64,000 bases of DNA, taken from contig CM036758.1 in the NCBI GenBank assembly GCA_020796225.1, positions 27,976,099-28,040,098 on the forward strand, given 5' to 3'. Of the stretch, positions 1 through 12,341 are shown one piece after another. Within the stretch, counting starts at the first letter, position 1. The number at the start of each line of letters is the position of its first letter. A model generated the notes under the pieces. It did no database searches. It had not been told where the DNA came from and saw only the letters and a program-made list of their open reading frames with translations. Source of the stretch: Arion vulgaris. Its lineage: Eukaryota > Mollusca > Gastropoda > Stylommatophora > Arionidae. The translations under genes and the position numbers were made by a program.

Positions 1-74
1 AGCCTACGTTTTATCTTTTTTAGTTTCACATCCTGAGTTTATTTCTTTCTTTGTATATTAAATATCACAGACTG

Positions 75-1000
75 TATGCACACTATGTTACCAGTGTCAA
101 ACATGGCCAATAACAGCAGCTAATGAAGGGAAAATCATAACGACAGAGATGAGGTGTCTTAGAAGAGCTGCCGCCCGTGGGTTACCCCAAATTGGGTTAA
201 AGAATAGAACCACTGTACCTGCCACGCATTCGTAGAGGCGACAAGGATGATTGGATAAATCGATGCATGTGTCCGTCGAGAATGTAACCCGAAACAAATG
301 CTTGCAGTAAACGGATGCACTAGGCCCGTAAGGCGCATAAAATGGTGCAACGACCTCACAATGAGGTGGGATAACGGATTCTACGGTCGTCCAATCTGCT
401 CGAATATAACCACGCAGTAAGAATGTCAGACCTTACCATCACGAGGTGGCCAAAACTTACTGCGGGAAGAGGTCGGCACAAACAGAGAAGCAGAAATCAT
501 GAATTATATCTATAGAACTGCCCCCAGTATGCAGGCTAGAGAAGAGGTGGCCCGCTTACACTAGCTCCAAGACAAACTGTATGGCGTTGCTGATAATCTG
601 AGACGGCTGCCTTTATTAGAGAATCTGAAATCCCAAACTAGTGAGAACGCAGAAGAAGAAGAAGAGCTGCAGGTTGAGAATAAGAGACAAAATTAGAAAT
701 GAAGAAATCAGAAGAAGACTGGATGTGAAATCATAAAAGAACAACAAATTAAATGGTTTGGACACCTGACAAGAATGCCTAGTATCGCCTACCACATGAG
801 AGTCATACAGAAAAATATAAAGTACAAAGCAAGAGGAAGATCACGCAAACGATGGGCGAGCATCAGAACAGTCTTACGAAAATGAATAGCTTACAAGTGC
901 TTTAAAACAAGCACACACAAGATCCTAGTTCCCCACACTTTCCCAACACTTGTAAAGGAATAAATAGTGGAAGAAAAGAAAAAGACTGTATGTTTCTTCC
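75..1000 (+). pseudogene. LINE 3' end, family A (QCQTWP family), interrupted
   Basis: The RT C-terminal segment reads about CYQCQTWPITAAN, then ENHNDRDEVS-type text, then resumes after an insertion with RQN, IKEQQIKWFGHLTRMPS and ARGRSRKRW. This is the 3' domain of a non-LTR retrotransposon ORF2. The same segments occur at 14.4-15.3 kb and more cleanly at 42.93-43.56 kb, which identifies the family. Frameshifts and stops make it non-functional. It is split by the retroposon at 172-659. The 3' flank (900-985) resembles the repeat unit amplified at 15.3-15.96 kb. Confidence 0.75.
172..659 (+). mobile_element. 0.5-kb retroposon with (GAA)n tail, copy 1
   Basis: It is inserted in a LINE. The host sequence AGAAGAGCTGC is repeated on both sides (161-171 and 660-670), and the uninterrupted LINE version is visible near 15.0 kb. 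It starts CGCCCGTGGGTTACC and ends in a GAA-rich tail. A second copy lies inverted at 12342-12855 with its own duplication. No long open frame is present. The 5' end resembles a tRNA A box (GCCCGAGTGGTTA in copy 2), so it may be SINE-like, but no clear B box was found. A truncated LINE tail is the alternative. Confidence 0.7.
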
Positions 1001-1203
1001 TATTTTATTATATATAAATATCACATAGTGTGTGTTGAAATATATGTTTGTTTATGTCACTGTATTTCTCTTGCGTTCCCAGCCTAGACTGATGGACCAA
1101 CTTTTATCATGAATTTTACCGTAGTTTTAAGGACTCTGTTCCTCATACATCTTCTCATAGCTCTGTGTTATGGGGCCATGTTTTTCTTATACCTGCTAAC
1201 CGT

Positions 1204-4020
1204 TTAACAATCTTGCAGAACGTGTTCTGCCGTCATATCCCCCTTTATTGCAGAGGCAAGGCTAGTTTTAAATTTTAAATTTGTGGAACATGTGGGCTCG
1301 GAGCTTGTTATGTTCGGTACGGAGGCGAAGTATAGCAACTTGTTCACTACGAGAGAGACCATAGTATCCGTCGCTGTTGGTATACTGAGGATGGTCTTTT
1401 GTCCATTTGTTTCTATAGTGCGAGCCGATGGTTGTTTTGACTTCCTCATAACTGATCTCGAGATCAGTCTGGGGTAGTCGCCCGCCTTCTTTAGCTAGTT
1501 TGTCGGCTGCTTCGTTTCCCTTACGTTACAGTGTGATGGTATCCACTGAAGGATGATGCGTTTAGTGAGCGTTTTGAGCTGATTCAGTTCTGTTTGCAAC
1601 ACTTTTGAATGCCGATATAGCATCGTGAATATCACGACCTTGTTGCGCAGTCCTATTCTCTAGGATCATTTCGGCCACAGCTTTTATTGCCTCAGCCTCT
1701 GCGTAATTCTTCAGTATTTGCTTGTGGCAATCGCTTCGTGACCGTCCCTTTCTTTGGGAGTTTAAGCACTATTCCTCCTCCGCCATCGCTGATTGTGTTT
1801 TTGGCCTATCCGTCAGTGTACGTGGTCACTCTTTTTCAGGTTACTCGGATTCTATGTACTCTTCATGGCAGCTTTCTTTGGAAGTTTTTTTGCTCCACTT
1901 TATTCAGTATGCCTGGGATTGATTCCCTTAGTTCTGGCATTCTGGTTTTCCACAGCGGCAGTTGTTGTTGACGGGATTGGTTTGGCTTCATTTTGATAGG
2001 ACTGGATGATCTGCGGCCAGTGCTTTGGAGATTTTGCAAGCTAGATCTCTGTATCCTACTCCTTCCGAATTCAAACATTCTTCCATGCATTGGGTGGGAA
2101 TCAGGCCGTTTTAGTTTTTCCGCTAGTACTAATACTTTTCTGTCCCTTCGATCTGTCATTGGTTGGATGCCGGTGATTGTTTCCATCGCCTAAATAGGCG
2201 TGGACTTTATGACCAGTGTAATACGCATGGCACGATTCTGGCTATTGCTCACTTTGGCAAATTGCTTGTTGGATGCATTGCTCCAGACTGCTATACCGTA
2301 CTCTAGGACCGGCCGCATTCTACCAGAGTAGAGTGTTTTGAGCACTCTGCGTTCTGCTCCCACGTGGAGCCAGCGTGTTCGCATCATTGTGAGCCTGTGT
2401 CTCGCTTTCCCGTAGCATTTACAATTTGAGAGCACAAGTCGTTTACGGTCGAGTGTGACTCCGAGGTACGTTGGGGTCTTATTTTCTGGATCTTAGCTTA
2501 CTGACTTTAGCTGAATTTTGTGAACCTGGTTGTTCTGCGAGAACACCGTGTAGGTGGTTTTAGACGCATTTATGCTCATATTCCACCTTTTTGTCCACAC
2601 TTCCAGGTTATTTAACGTAGTAACTTGTAGTCAATTTGTTGCTGTGGGCATTGACTTTTCCCTCGCCCATATTGCCAGGTCGTCGGCATACATTGAAAGA
2701 GTGTACTCTTTTTGGGAGCATGTTGCATGTCATTGACAAGATTAGGAAAAGAGTTGAGAGCACTCCTCCTTGGGGACCCCTTGTCGTGGCTTTATGCTTG
2801 AGTCCCCTGAACCTGAACCCTTGCTGTTCTGTTCTCTAGGTATCTATCAAGCCAATTCTTCCCTTGATGCCGAGGGTGAGGAGTTTCAGCCTTAGTCCTT
2901 CCTTCCAGACTGTGTCAAACACCTTCTCCATATCTACCAAGACTGCAAGGTCTGTTCCTTTTCTTGAAACCATCCTCGATCTCTGGGCGTATAGATCACT
3001 TGATCTTCTGTAGATCAGTATCTCGAAAGCATCCCTGTTGTACCATTAGAAGCCTTTGCTTCCAAGTGTCAGAATAGCCGTTTGTTACCATACATTCCAT
3101 GAGGTTGCCCGTGCAGCTTAGGAGGCTTATTGGTCTGTAACTCGCTGGGTCGAGCTTATTTTTGCCTGGTTTAAGGATGGACACCATGATCGCTTCTTTC
3201 CATTCTCGTGGTACTATTCCTGTTCTCCATGACATTCTTAGAACGGCTAGTAGAGCTGTTTTTGCTCTGGTACCAAATTTTTAACATCTCATTGGTGATC
3301 CCCGTCCTCATTGGCGACTTTCTGGGCTTAAGCCTTTAGAGCCTCTTCAACTCATTACTGGTGAACGTTTCCGTTAGGTGACTATCCACTTTTCTTGGCT
3401 CGCCTTGGAGGGCTCTCGATTTTCTTTTAGTGTCATTGACTGTTTCTTTTACTATGTTTACTCTGCTGACTTCGGCATATTTTTGCATTAGAATGTTTGC
3501 CGCTTCTCTTCCAGAGGACATCCTGTTGTCTTGTTCGAGGACTATTGGTGGTCGGCTGGTGTTTTCGTCACTCAACCTTTTTGCCAACTTCCACAATTTT
3601 TGCCCGTCCCTATCAAGGTTCAAAATTCGGTCGTTGCTTAGACATCTGGCGTGCTGCTCGTTTACCTCCCTTGTTGCTTGGCTGCTGCCCGCATGGTAAC
3701 ATATGCGTACTGACTGCCTGTTCAACCTCCTTGTATTGTATTCAAGCTTCTGGACCTCTGCTGTCCAGTATGCTCATAGGATCACTTCCGTGCGAGCCTC
3801 GGAATGGATTCGGTACCGCTTTCAGGATCAATCATGGAAATTCCCTTGCCAACGGATCGCATTCTCGTTGCATGCATGTTGATACGCTCAACAGGCATCT
3901 GTCAGTCCCCTACTGTTTCCAATTTGCTTTTTGTAAGTTCCACCGTGGCAGCCACATGTTGGGTAACGTTAGCGTTTAAATTGAGGTTAGGCTCGGTCTA
4001 TGGTCAAATCTTCTCCTAGC
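1204..4020 (-). pseudogene. non-LTR retrotransposon with RNase H, decayed
   Basis: Read on the minus strand: an RT N-terminal region (about 3725-3336, ending near SNELKRL), then GIVPREWKEA..ILKPGKNKLDPASYRPISLLSC (3235-3090, the RT fingers motif), a thumb-type segment RPVLEYGIAVWSNASN (about 2330), an RNase H-like stretch with SDGGGGIV (about 1780) and a C-terminal knuckle-like GDMTAEHVLQDC (about 1215). This order matches I/Jockey-type elements carrying RNase H. Many stops and frame changes are present, and the central palm is not intact. Sequence from about 3730 to 4740 is probably degraded upstream ORF or 5' sequence but shows no clear motif. Confidence 0.7.
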
Positions 4021-4739
4021 TGCTTAGTAACGTACGGATTAGTTTTTGTGGATGATCATTGTTGACAAATCCAAATCTGGAGTGCTAGTCAGTATAGCCA
4101 CCTCTGAGTAGAAGGTTGGCGGATCGTCTGAGGATTATGAGGAACGGTTGTATCTAATCTCCCAATCTTCCACTTCTCGCCTCTTGCTGTTTGTACTGAT
4201 CATGAGCCTCATCGGTTCGAATGACTGTTGAAATCACCGACGACAATGCATCTGTATCATTCTATTATTGCATCATGACAGCTAGCAATCATGTGCCAAT
4301 ATAGGTTTACAGAAGAATTTGCATTTCGTTACAAGTGATTTTCACGCCTACGATCTCTATTTAATGGACTTCTGTGTTACTTCCGTTTGCTTTCGAATTC
4401 CGTTTTTCTGGTAGGTCATCCACCTTGATGTCTATTCTCTGTTATTCTGAATCTATTTGGACATTTAAGTGTGTCCTGTTGCCAATCTGTCAATACGCTT
4501 CTTAAATCTTGATGTCGAGTGCTTGCTTTTTGTGATGAATACTTAGCGTTCCATTGGTAATATTTAATCTTCTCTGGCCGATACTTAGCTGTATCGGAAC
4601 CAAGTTAGCATTTCCGTTGGGCCTCCGTCACTGTTTGCCGAGTTGGAGGCGGAACCGTCGTAGTTAAATGGACCCCTTGTAAGCTAGCTCCGCACTCGTC
4701 CTGCCGCCGTTTCTCTAGGCGTTGTGCTGCTCTTTCGAG

Positions 4740-5200
4740 ATTCAATAATGAGCATAATATTCATGATCAATTTGAGTCAGCGCTTAGCTCATTGTTGCAA
4801 TACACTTTTCCATAAACAGTCGACTGTGTCCACCATCAGTGAGGACTGCATACTGTGAACCATCATAGAGGCTCTTGATAATGTTATTATTTTGTGGTAT
4901 TCTGCATCATATTCCTACAGGAGATTTTGTGTAGGCTATCAAAGCTTTTGAAAATCGATGAAATTTAATATAAGGGTTGTTGCTTCTCAATATGTTTCTC
5001 CAAAATTAGTCGTAGGGTAATTATTTGGTCTAAGCAGCTTCTCCCAGGTCTAAAATCAGCTTGTTCTTTCCATGGTTTGTCCACTGCCCTTTGATTCTAT
5101 TAAACATGATTTGTCATTAAAGTCTCTGGTCATTACTGATAATAGGGTGATCGCTCTCAGTGTTGAACTTTGAATTAAAGAGGAACAAAATTCCATCCAA
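4740..5200 (-). pseudogene. LINE RT remnant (motif A region)
   Basis: The minus strand near 5170-4940 reads IITLRLILEKHIEKQQPLYL followed by NFIDFQKL, the RT block around catalytic motif A. It is followed by heavily mutated sequence. It is too short to place in a family. No functional frame remains. Confidence 0.5.
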
Positions 5201-6030
5201 GTTCTCATAAGAGGAAACAGTTGCAATATCCTCCTGTTACAGAATGCCTAGGTCGAAATGTTCAGTGCAAGGTTACGGGATTCTGAGGACGATCTTAAAA
5301 CAACTGATTATTGGGATCTTTTATGGACAAAGCCCGGACTCAAAAGTCTTCATGACTTTGTGTCTAAAATAGCGTATAGTTCACATGCTGGGTTAACTTC
5401 ACATGGGGCTTGTAACGGACAGAAACAGCTGGCGATAAGACATCATCATCAGGTGTCCTGTGGCTGGCGTAGGCGATCTGGATTCTCCACAAATTCTGTC
5501 TCTGTTTTGATTATCTATCCAGATGTTGATGCTTTACGTACCAGAAGTCAAGATATCAAATGTTCCTCTCTCTGTCTTCCTCTGTTTACAATGATTCTAA
5601 ACCTCCCTTTCACCACTGCCCGAAAACGTGACTTTTCATATATTATGATGAAGCTTTCTCTGTGTCTTGACTCATTTAACACCTCACTGTAGTCATTTCA
5701 TCAGTTCCATGATTCTCATCCATTCTTCTAGAAATCACCTCGACTTTCAAAATTTGTCTCTATTGTTTATTGTACATTACTCAGCATCCATATGTTATAT
5801 TGGTTCTATTAGACTGTATAACTCTCATTCTTGAATCAATTGACAATATCGATAAGACAGAATACACTTCCACGTCAATCATGTGATGCATGACCTATCT
5901 GTATGTCAAACTTATTTCATAATTTGTATCTATTCTCTATGCACCTAACATGAGGTACATTAACACCGTCGAGGGTGTTGTCATCATAGCTCCTGACAAA
6001 CTGCTATTATTACAGGATATAATATATCTT
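5200..6030. other. unassigned sequence with one 144-codon open frame
   Basis: A plus-strand open frame at 5258-5692 encodes a basic, low-complexity-free peptide that I do not recognise. No splice context, start context or repeat structure supports it as a gene. The rest up to the satellite shows no feature. Confidence 0.2.
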
Positions 6031-6032
6031 GC

Positions 6033-9000
6033 AATACTAACTAGTTCTAATCTGATGGTACAACTTACTTAATTATAATGTTGATGATACTAACTTGCTT
6101 AGTTCTAATGTTGATGGTACTAACTTACTTAGTTCTAATTGATGGTCTAAACTTTGTTCTCAGTGTTGAGATACTACTTAGTTACTACTGTTGATGGTCT
6201 AACCTGTGTTCTAATGTTGATGGCACTAACATAGTAGCTACTATTGATGATTACTAACATCTTAGTTCAATGTTGATGGTACTAACTTACTTTGTTCTAA
6301 TGTTATGTTACTAACTTAGTTCAATGTTGATTATACTAACTATAGTTCTATTGTTGATGATATAACTTACTTAGTTCTAATGTTGATGGTACTAACTTAG
6401 TTCTAATGTTGATGTTACTAACTTAGTTCTAATGTTGATGGTACTAATATTCTAATGTTGATGGTACTAATTTCTTAGATCTAATGTTGATGGTACTAAC
6501 TTCTTAGTTCTAATGTTGAGGAAACTAACTTACTTAGTTATAATGTGATGTCTTAACTTAGTTCTAATGTTGATGTTACTAGCTTACTTAGTTCTAATGT
6601 TGATGGTACTAACTTAGTTCTAATGTTGATGGTACTAACTTACTTAGTTCTAATGTTGATGGCACTAACTTATAGTTCTAATGTTGATGGTACTAACTTA
6701 CTTAGTTCTAATGTTGAGAAACTACTTTGGTTCTAATGTTATGATACTAACTTAGTTCTAATATTGATATACTAACTTGGTTCCTATAGTTGATGGTATC
6801 TCTCAGTTCTATAGACTACTAACTTAGTACTAATATTAATGATACTAACTTAGGTTCTAATTTGATGGTACAACTTACTTAGTTCTAACGTTGATCACTC
6901 AATGCATGATAGTTCACATGTTGATGGTACTAACTTGCTTATTCTAATATGCATTATTACATTTACTTTGTTCTAGTGTTAAAGGATACTAACTTAAATA
7001 CTACTGTTGATGTCTAACATTATTCTTCAATGTGATGGCACTTAACTTAGTGTCTAATTTGATAGTACTAACTTACTTAGTTCTAATGTTGATTGTATTA
7101 ACTTACTTTGTTCTAGTGATTGATGTACATACTAATTAGTACTACTGTGATGTAACTTCAACTATATCAATGTTGACGATACTAACTTACTTAGTTCTAA
7201 TGTTGATGTTACTAACTTAGTTCTAATGTTGATTATACTAACTTAGTTCTAATGTTGATGATACTAACTTACTTAGTTCTAATGTTGATGTATAACTTAG
7301 TTCTTAATGTTGATGATATACTAACTTAGTTCTAATGTTAATGATAGTAAACGTATTAGTTCAATGTTGATGGTACTAACTTAGTCATAATGTTGATGTA
7401 CAATCTGTTCTATTTGTTATCTAATCTACGTTCTTAATCCAATTTGATGCACTAACTTATAGTTCTAATTTGATGTCCATAACTAGTCTGCATTTCGAAA
7501 TCTAATTACTTGTTCTAATTTGATGGTATACTTAGTTCTAATGTTGATTTACTAACTTGTTCTAATGTTAGTTTACTACTACTTGTTCTAATTTGATGGT
7601 ACTAATTTAGTTCTAATGGTGATGGTATAATTTAGTTCTAATTTGATAGCTAACTACTTAGTTCTAATTTAGTCACTACTTATAGTTCTAATAGTTGATG
7701 TTTACTTACTTAGTTCTAATGTTGAAACTCAACTACTTAGTTCAATTATGATACACATTATTTCTAATGTAATGCACTATTTAACAGTTCTAATGTTGAT
7801 GGTACTAATTTACTTAATCAATGTTGATGGTACTAATCTTACTTAGTTCTAATGTTGAGGAAACTAACTTACTTAGTTCTAATGTTGATGGTACTAACTA
7901 TTTCTAATGTTATGTACTAGCTTACTTAGTTCTAATGTTGATGGTACTAATCTTAGTTCTAATGTTGATGGTACTAACTTACTTAGTTCTAATGTTGATG
8001 GCACTAACTTATAGTTCTAATGTTGATGGTATAACTTATGTTCTATGTTGAGAACTAACTTACTTAGTTCTAATGTTAATGATACTAACTTTAAGTTCAA
8101 TATTATGATACTAACTTAGTTCAATGTTGATGGTACTAACTTAGTTCTAATATTGATGATACTAACTTAGTTCTAATGTTAATGATACTAACTTAGTTCT
8201 AATGTTGATGGTACTAACTTACTTAGTTCTAATGTTGATGGACTAACTTAGTTTAATGTTGATGGTACTAACTTGCTTAGTTCTAATGTTGATGGTACTA
8301 ATTTACTTTGTTCTATGTTGGATACTTACAATTAGTACTACTGTGATGGTACTAACACTTAGTTCTAATGTTGATGGACTAACTTATAGTTCTAATGTTG
8401 ATGGTACTAACTTACTTAGTTCTAATGTTGATGGTACTAACTTACTTTGTTCTAGTGTTGATGATACTAACTTAATTAGTACTACTGTTGATGGTATAAC
8501 TTAACTTAGTTCTATATTGCGATATACTAACTTAGTTCTAATGTTATGTACTAACTTAGTTCTAATGTTGATGTATACTATTAGTTCTAATGTTGATGAT
8601 ATAACTTACTTAGTTCTAATGTTGATGGTACTAACTTAGTTCTAATGTTGATGTTACTAACTTAGTTCTAGTTATATAGTAACTTACTTAGTTCTAATGT
8701 TGGTACTAACTTAGTTCTAATGTTGATGGTACTAACTTAGTTCTAATGTTATGGTACTCACTTGTTCTAATGTTGAGAACTAACTTACTAGTTCTAATGT
8801 TGATGGTACTAACATTGTTCTAATGTTGATGTTACTAACTTAGTTCTAATGTTGATGATACTAGCTTACTTAGTTCTAATGTTGATGGTACTAATTTAGT
8901 TCTAATGGTGATGGTACTAATTTAGTTCTAATGTTGATGGTACTAACTTACTTAGTTCTAATGTTGATGGAACTAACTTATAGTTCTAATGTTGATGGTA

Positions 9001-9270
9001 CTAACTTACTTAGTTCTAATGTTGAGAACTACATTAGTTCTAATGTTGATGGTTAACTTACTTATTTCTAATGTTGATGGCACTAACTTATAGTTCTAAT
9101 GTTGATGGTACTAACTTAGTTCTAATGTTGATGGTACTAACTTACTTAGTTCTAATGTTGATGGTACTAACTTACTTAGTTCTAATGTTGATGGTACTAA
9201 CTTACTTGGTTCTAATGCTGATGGTACTAACTTACTTAGTTCTAATGTTGATGGTACTAACTTACTTAGC
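6033..9270 (+). repeat. 3.2-kb minisatellite, 26/30-bp unit
   Basis: More than 100 tandem units of TTCTAATGTTGATGGTACTA plus either ACTTAG or ACTTACTTAG (26- or 30-bp versions). The last 170 bp are almost uniform, whereas most earlier units carry single-base deletions and some substitutions. Open frames across it (8256-8504, 9071-9277) are repeat artefacts. The array stops directly against RNase H-like LINE sequence. Confidence 0.95.
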
Positions 9271-9274
9271 ATCA

Positions 9275-9600
9275 TGACTATGGAAGTTTTGACGGGGACA
9301 AAATCCCTAGAGTGGCTACAGACGCATGTATTTACTACGCATCATGCTCAGCGACTCTATAGCATGATACAGAAAATCAAGGTCAGTTATGTACGAAGCA
9401 GTGGACGCAATTGATACAAATCTCAACAATCCAGATACTTACCTTTATCTTTGTCCCGGGTCATGCTGGGGTGAATGGCAATGAGAAAGCGGATATATAT
9501 ACAAATCACATTTCTATCACATTAGTCCCCATGCTTGGACTTGTAGGAGCAGTTCAGTCGTCAAGTTATTATGTTAGTATTAGAGCGACACTGTGAGTTG
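9275..9600 (+). pseudogene. LINE RNase H fragment, part 1
   Basis: The plus strand encodes EVLTGTKSLEWLQTHVF, then FVPGHAGVNGNEKAD, the C-terminal RNase H motif of I-clade-type LINEs (GHAGVxGNExAD). Two frames are needed. It begins exactly where the minisatellite ends and is continued by related text at 10.83 kb. Confidence 0.7.
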
Positions 9601-10825
9601 TAAATTTCATTCAGAATGCTTATTGTTTGTTTTCACAGTGGTTGTGTTGGGAAAATAGAAGATAGCAAGTCGCTGGAGATCCATCGTATGCCTTATACAA
9701 CAATGTCTGTGCCAACTGTTGTGCTTTGTCGTGACGGCTGTTCCATTCGACGTGGACTGTAAACTCAAGAGCCTGATTGTGGTGTTGGCACTCAATGGGC
9801 TTCTAAGCATTAATGAGTGTGCAAACTGCAGGTTTGTGTCGAGACTTATGAAGGAGAAATTATGGGCAACCGTTTCCATGAAGTTGTGACTCTACTACTA
9901 AAACTACTATTAATATTGCATTTTAAAAGCTGTATCAGAACATAACATACATTTGAACTTCTCAACAGATCAAACAGAGAGGTTAAGAAAGAAAAGAATT
10001 ATTATACTATAGGAAACATTGTCTTGATAGCGAAGAAGTTATGATAGTCTGAAAACAAAAGGCAGATTGTACGAGAAAGAGACATCAAAGTAAATAAGAT
10101 GTTGCAAAGACATGTCCATCATTTCATCTCTGATAAAATCAGATAGTAGATCATTATCATCATCCAGTGCTGTGCCGTGGCGTAGATTATCATGTTTTTC
10201 ACAACTCTGTGTCTCTTGTTCTAGATATGACTTATGATACTGTTTGCACGTCGTGCCATGATGTTAAGATTTCTGAAATCTGTTCTCTCTGTGACCCTAT
10301 CTCTCGTACCTTGTATTTGCCAGTTGATACAATGTATTCAAGCTTCTTTCTTCTAATAACACTTGCAAAGAGGATTTATTGTTTCATTCGATAGTTTTAT
10401 TATAAACGATACGTTCTCGCTGGCTTTCTTGAGAACATTATCATATGTCATTTTATCTGTACATGATATTCTCATAATTCTTCTGTAAAACTGTAAAACC
10501 ACATCTGTGTCTTCTAATAATTTACTGTACTAGTTATCTATTGTACATGATTACCATTTGTATATCAGAGTTGGTTCTATATATTACAGTAACACTCTCT
10601 CACTTGATATGATAATTTTGTAATTAAACTACATGTTTTATTTTCTTATTTTCCAGAAGATTGCCTTAGATTGGTTGATTCTACTCTTTATTTCTGTATT
10701 ACATTTTACCATCAGATGTACCTGATATATCTAGATATTTAAATTGCTGTTTTTGTTGTAGTGTAACAATGGGGACGGGGATGATGGAGTTTGGATGTTA
10801 TGTAGATAGGTATCTAGTTACTGAT
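9601..10825. other. AT-rich spacer without recognised gene
   Basis: It separates two RNase H-element fragments and may be an insertion. Short open frames on both strands (10167-10394 plus, 9607-9879 minus) show no known motif. Confidence 0.3.
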
Positions 10826-10831
10826 TATTGA

Positions 10832-11074
10832 TTGATATTGATCGAGTCTATGGATAGAGCTGACATTCTCAATGCCCTCATAGAGTGTGGTCACATAGAG
10901 GAATTGCATATAAACCAATCCACATCAGCTGTCACATTACAAGAGCTTGAATTGAAGATTGTAGCGACCAGAAAAGAACAGAACAACAGGAGTCTTATTA
11001 ATCAATCTCGAACTGATACGGTAGGTCACCAGATGCTGTTGGAGATAATGCGAAGGAGATCGAAGCACATATGA
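10832..11074 (+). pseudogene. LINE post-RNase H fragment, part 2
   Basis: It reads ESMDRADILNALIECGHIEE. The same SMDRAD block follows the RNase H domain in the minus-strand fragment at 35.88-36.30 kb, so this is the piece downstream of 9275-9600. No independent start or function is implied. Confidence 0.6.
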
Positions 11075-11158
11075 CATGTTGGAAGTAAGATTAAGATATT
11101 CCAAACTGAAACTGAACTGATGATGACAATAGTATCAAGTATCGTTGTTACACTCTCT

Positions 11159-11345
11159 CTAGTGTTGTAGAGGGAACGGTAGGGTCCAATTATGGAGAAA
11201 AAAATCCGTTGCGACAGGACAGAGTGGAAATATTGGTGTCGTTTTCTGTTTTTTTGTTGTGTCTATATTACAACATTTTAAATGCATTTTAAGAGTGTTT
11301 GAAGGGTTTTTTCTGTCCACCAACCGACCGTTTGATCCCATCTAG
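11159..11345 (-). pseudogene. short LINE 3'-domain remnant
   Basis: The minus strand reads GRLVDRKNPSNTLKMHLK. A related stretch ([12 protein letters not shown]) occurs at 38160-38240 on the same strand. It resembles the post-RT region of LINEs where a phrase of this kind precedes the final domain. Weak call. Confidence 0.3.
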
Positions 11346-11479
11346 CTTACCATACATAAGCTGTTTTGGCATGCGTTTATTCAGTGTCTAAATCATAGGT
11401 TCCCATTTTTAGTGAATAATTCGAGAAATTCTTTTTTCTTAAAATCTGTATTTCAATACGATAGATATAGATTTTTCTT

Positions 11480-12036
11480 TATTGTCCGTTTCTAATGCTC
11501 TTGTAAATAATAGTTCTTGATAAATGTTTTCATCTTTTATAAAGCGAACGTGCGGCAGAGGTAAAGACTCATTTGTTGGTAAAGAAGACGCATCAAGTTA
11601 TAAAGAAAGTTTCAACAGTAGTCGTCAAAACATCATTTCGACGATTCATCTCTACACTGTGTTATTTCTCAATGAGACTTAAAATAATTTCAGACCGTGG
11701 CGTACGCAGTGCAGAACGCAGAACCTCGCTCACAGCTGGCAGTATCAATTCTTCGCCAATAGTGTGCAGTTTTTAGATTTGCAATAAGTAGGAAATGTTG
11801 CATGAAGAGGTAACCCATCATTTTCTTGCTTTGCTGCCGCCGAAACTATACGTGCCAAAGTTGGACGTCTTGAATGTTGATCTCAAAGCTTGAACGTAAG
11901 ATACATTTAAATCTTTTCTGCCAGAATGTATTTTGCTCACATGTTCTTCTAATTGCGAAGGTTTCATAGCTTCATGTGACAACATCTTGCGGCAATTCAA
12001 ACACATTGCTTGTTTGTGAGTGAATGAATAAATCAT
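11480..12036 (-). pseudogene. hAT transposase remnant, ZBED5-like N-terminus
   Basis: The minus strand carries MCLNCRKMLSHEAMKPSQL then EEHVSKIHSGRKD, a BED-type finger (C-x2-C...H-x4-H). It is followed downstream, in other frames, by TIGEELILPAVSEVLRSAL, the block that follows the finger in ZBED5/SCAND3-like hAT proteins. The catalytic core and C-terminal dimerisation domain are absent. An inactive 5' fragment. Confidence 0.7.
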
Positions 12037-12341
12037 ATTTCAAATACTCGACATCATATTGTCTGAATTGTTTCTTTGGTTCCCACACAACCTGGTACAA
12101 CATGTATAGATTCTGTCTATTGCACTATTAATCGTTGCGTGTGGGCAAGACTCGCGAGACTTTGATTTTTCAGCTGAAGGGGGCGGCGGATGGTCCTAAA
12201 CGCCCCCCAAAATTTACTTTTCAACCCAACGCCCCCTTCCAGCTTCTCAACGACCCCGGTGGGCGATACCACCCCGTTGAAACCTATGGTCTAAATAAAT
12301 TTCATATTTATAATGTTCCTAGTTCTAAGTTTTGCAGTTCT

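Noticed and set aside
1863..2193. Plus-strand hydrophobic open frames (1687-2193) as membrane proteins
   Set aside because: They are antisense to the minus-strand LINE, which accounts for the region.
8256..9277. Repeat peptides with SSNVDGTNL or LMVLTYLV
   Set aside because: Products of the 26/30-bp satellite. No start context and unit lengths change the frame.
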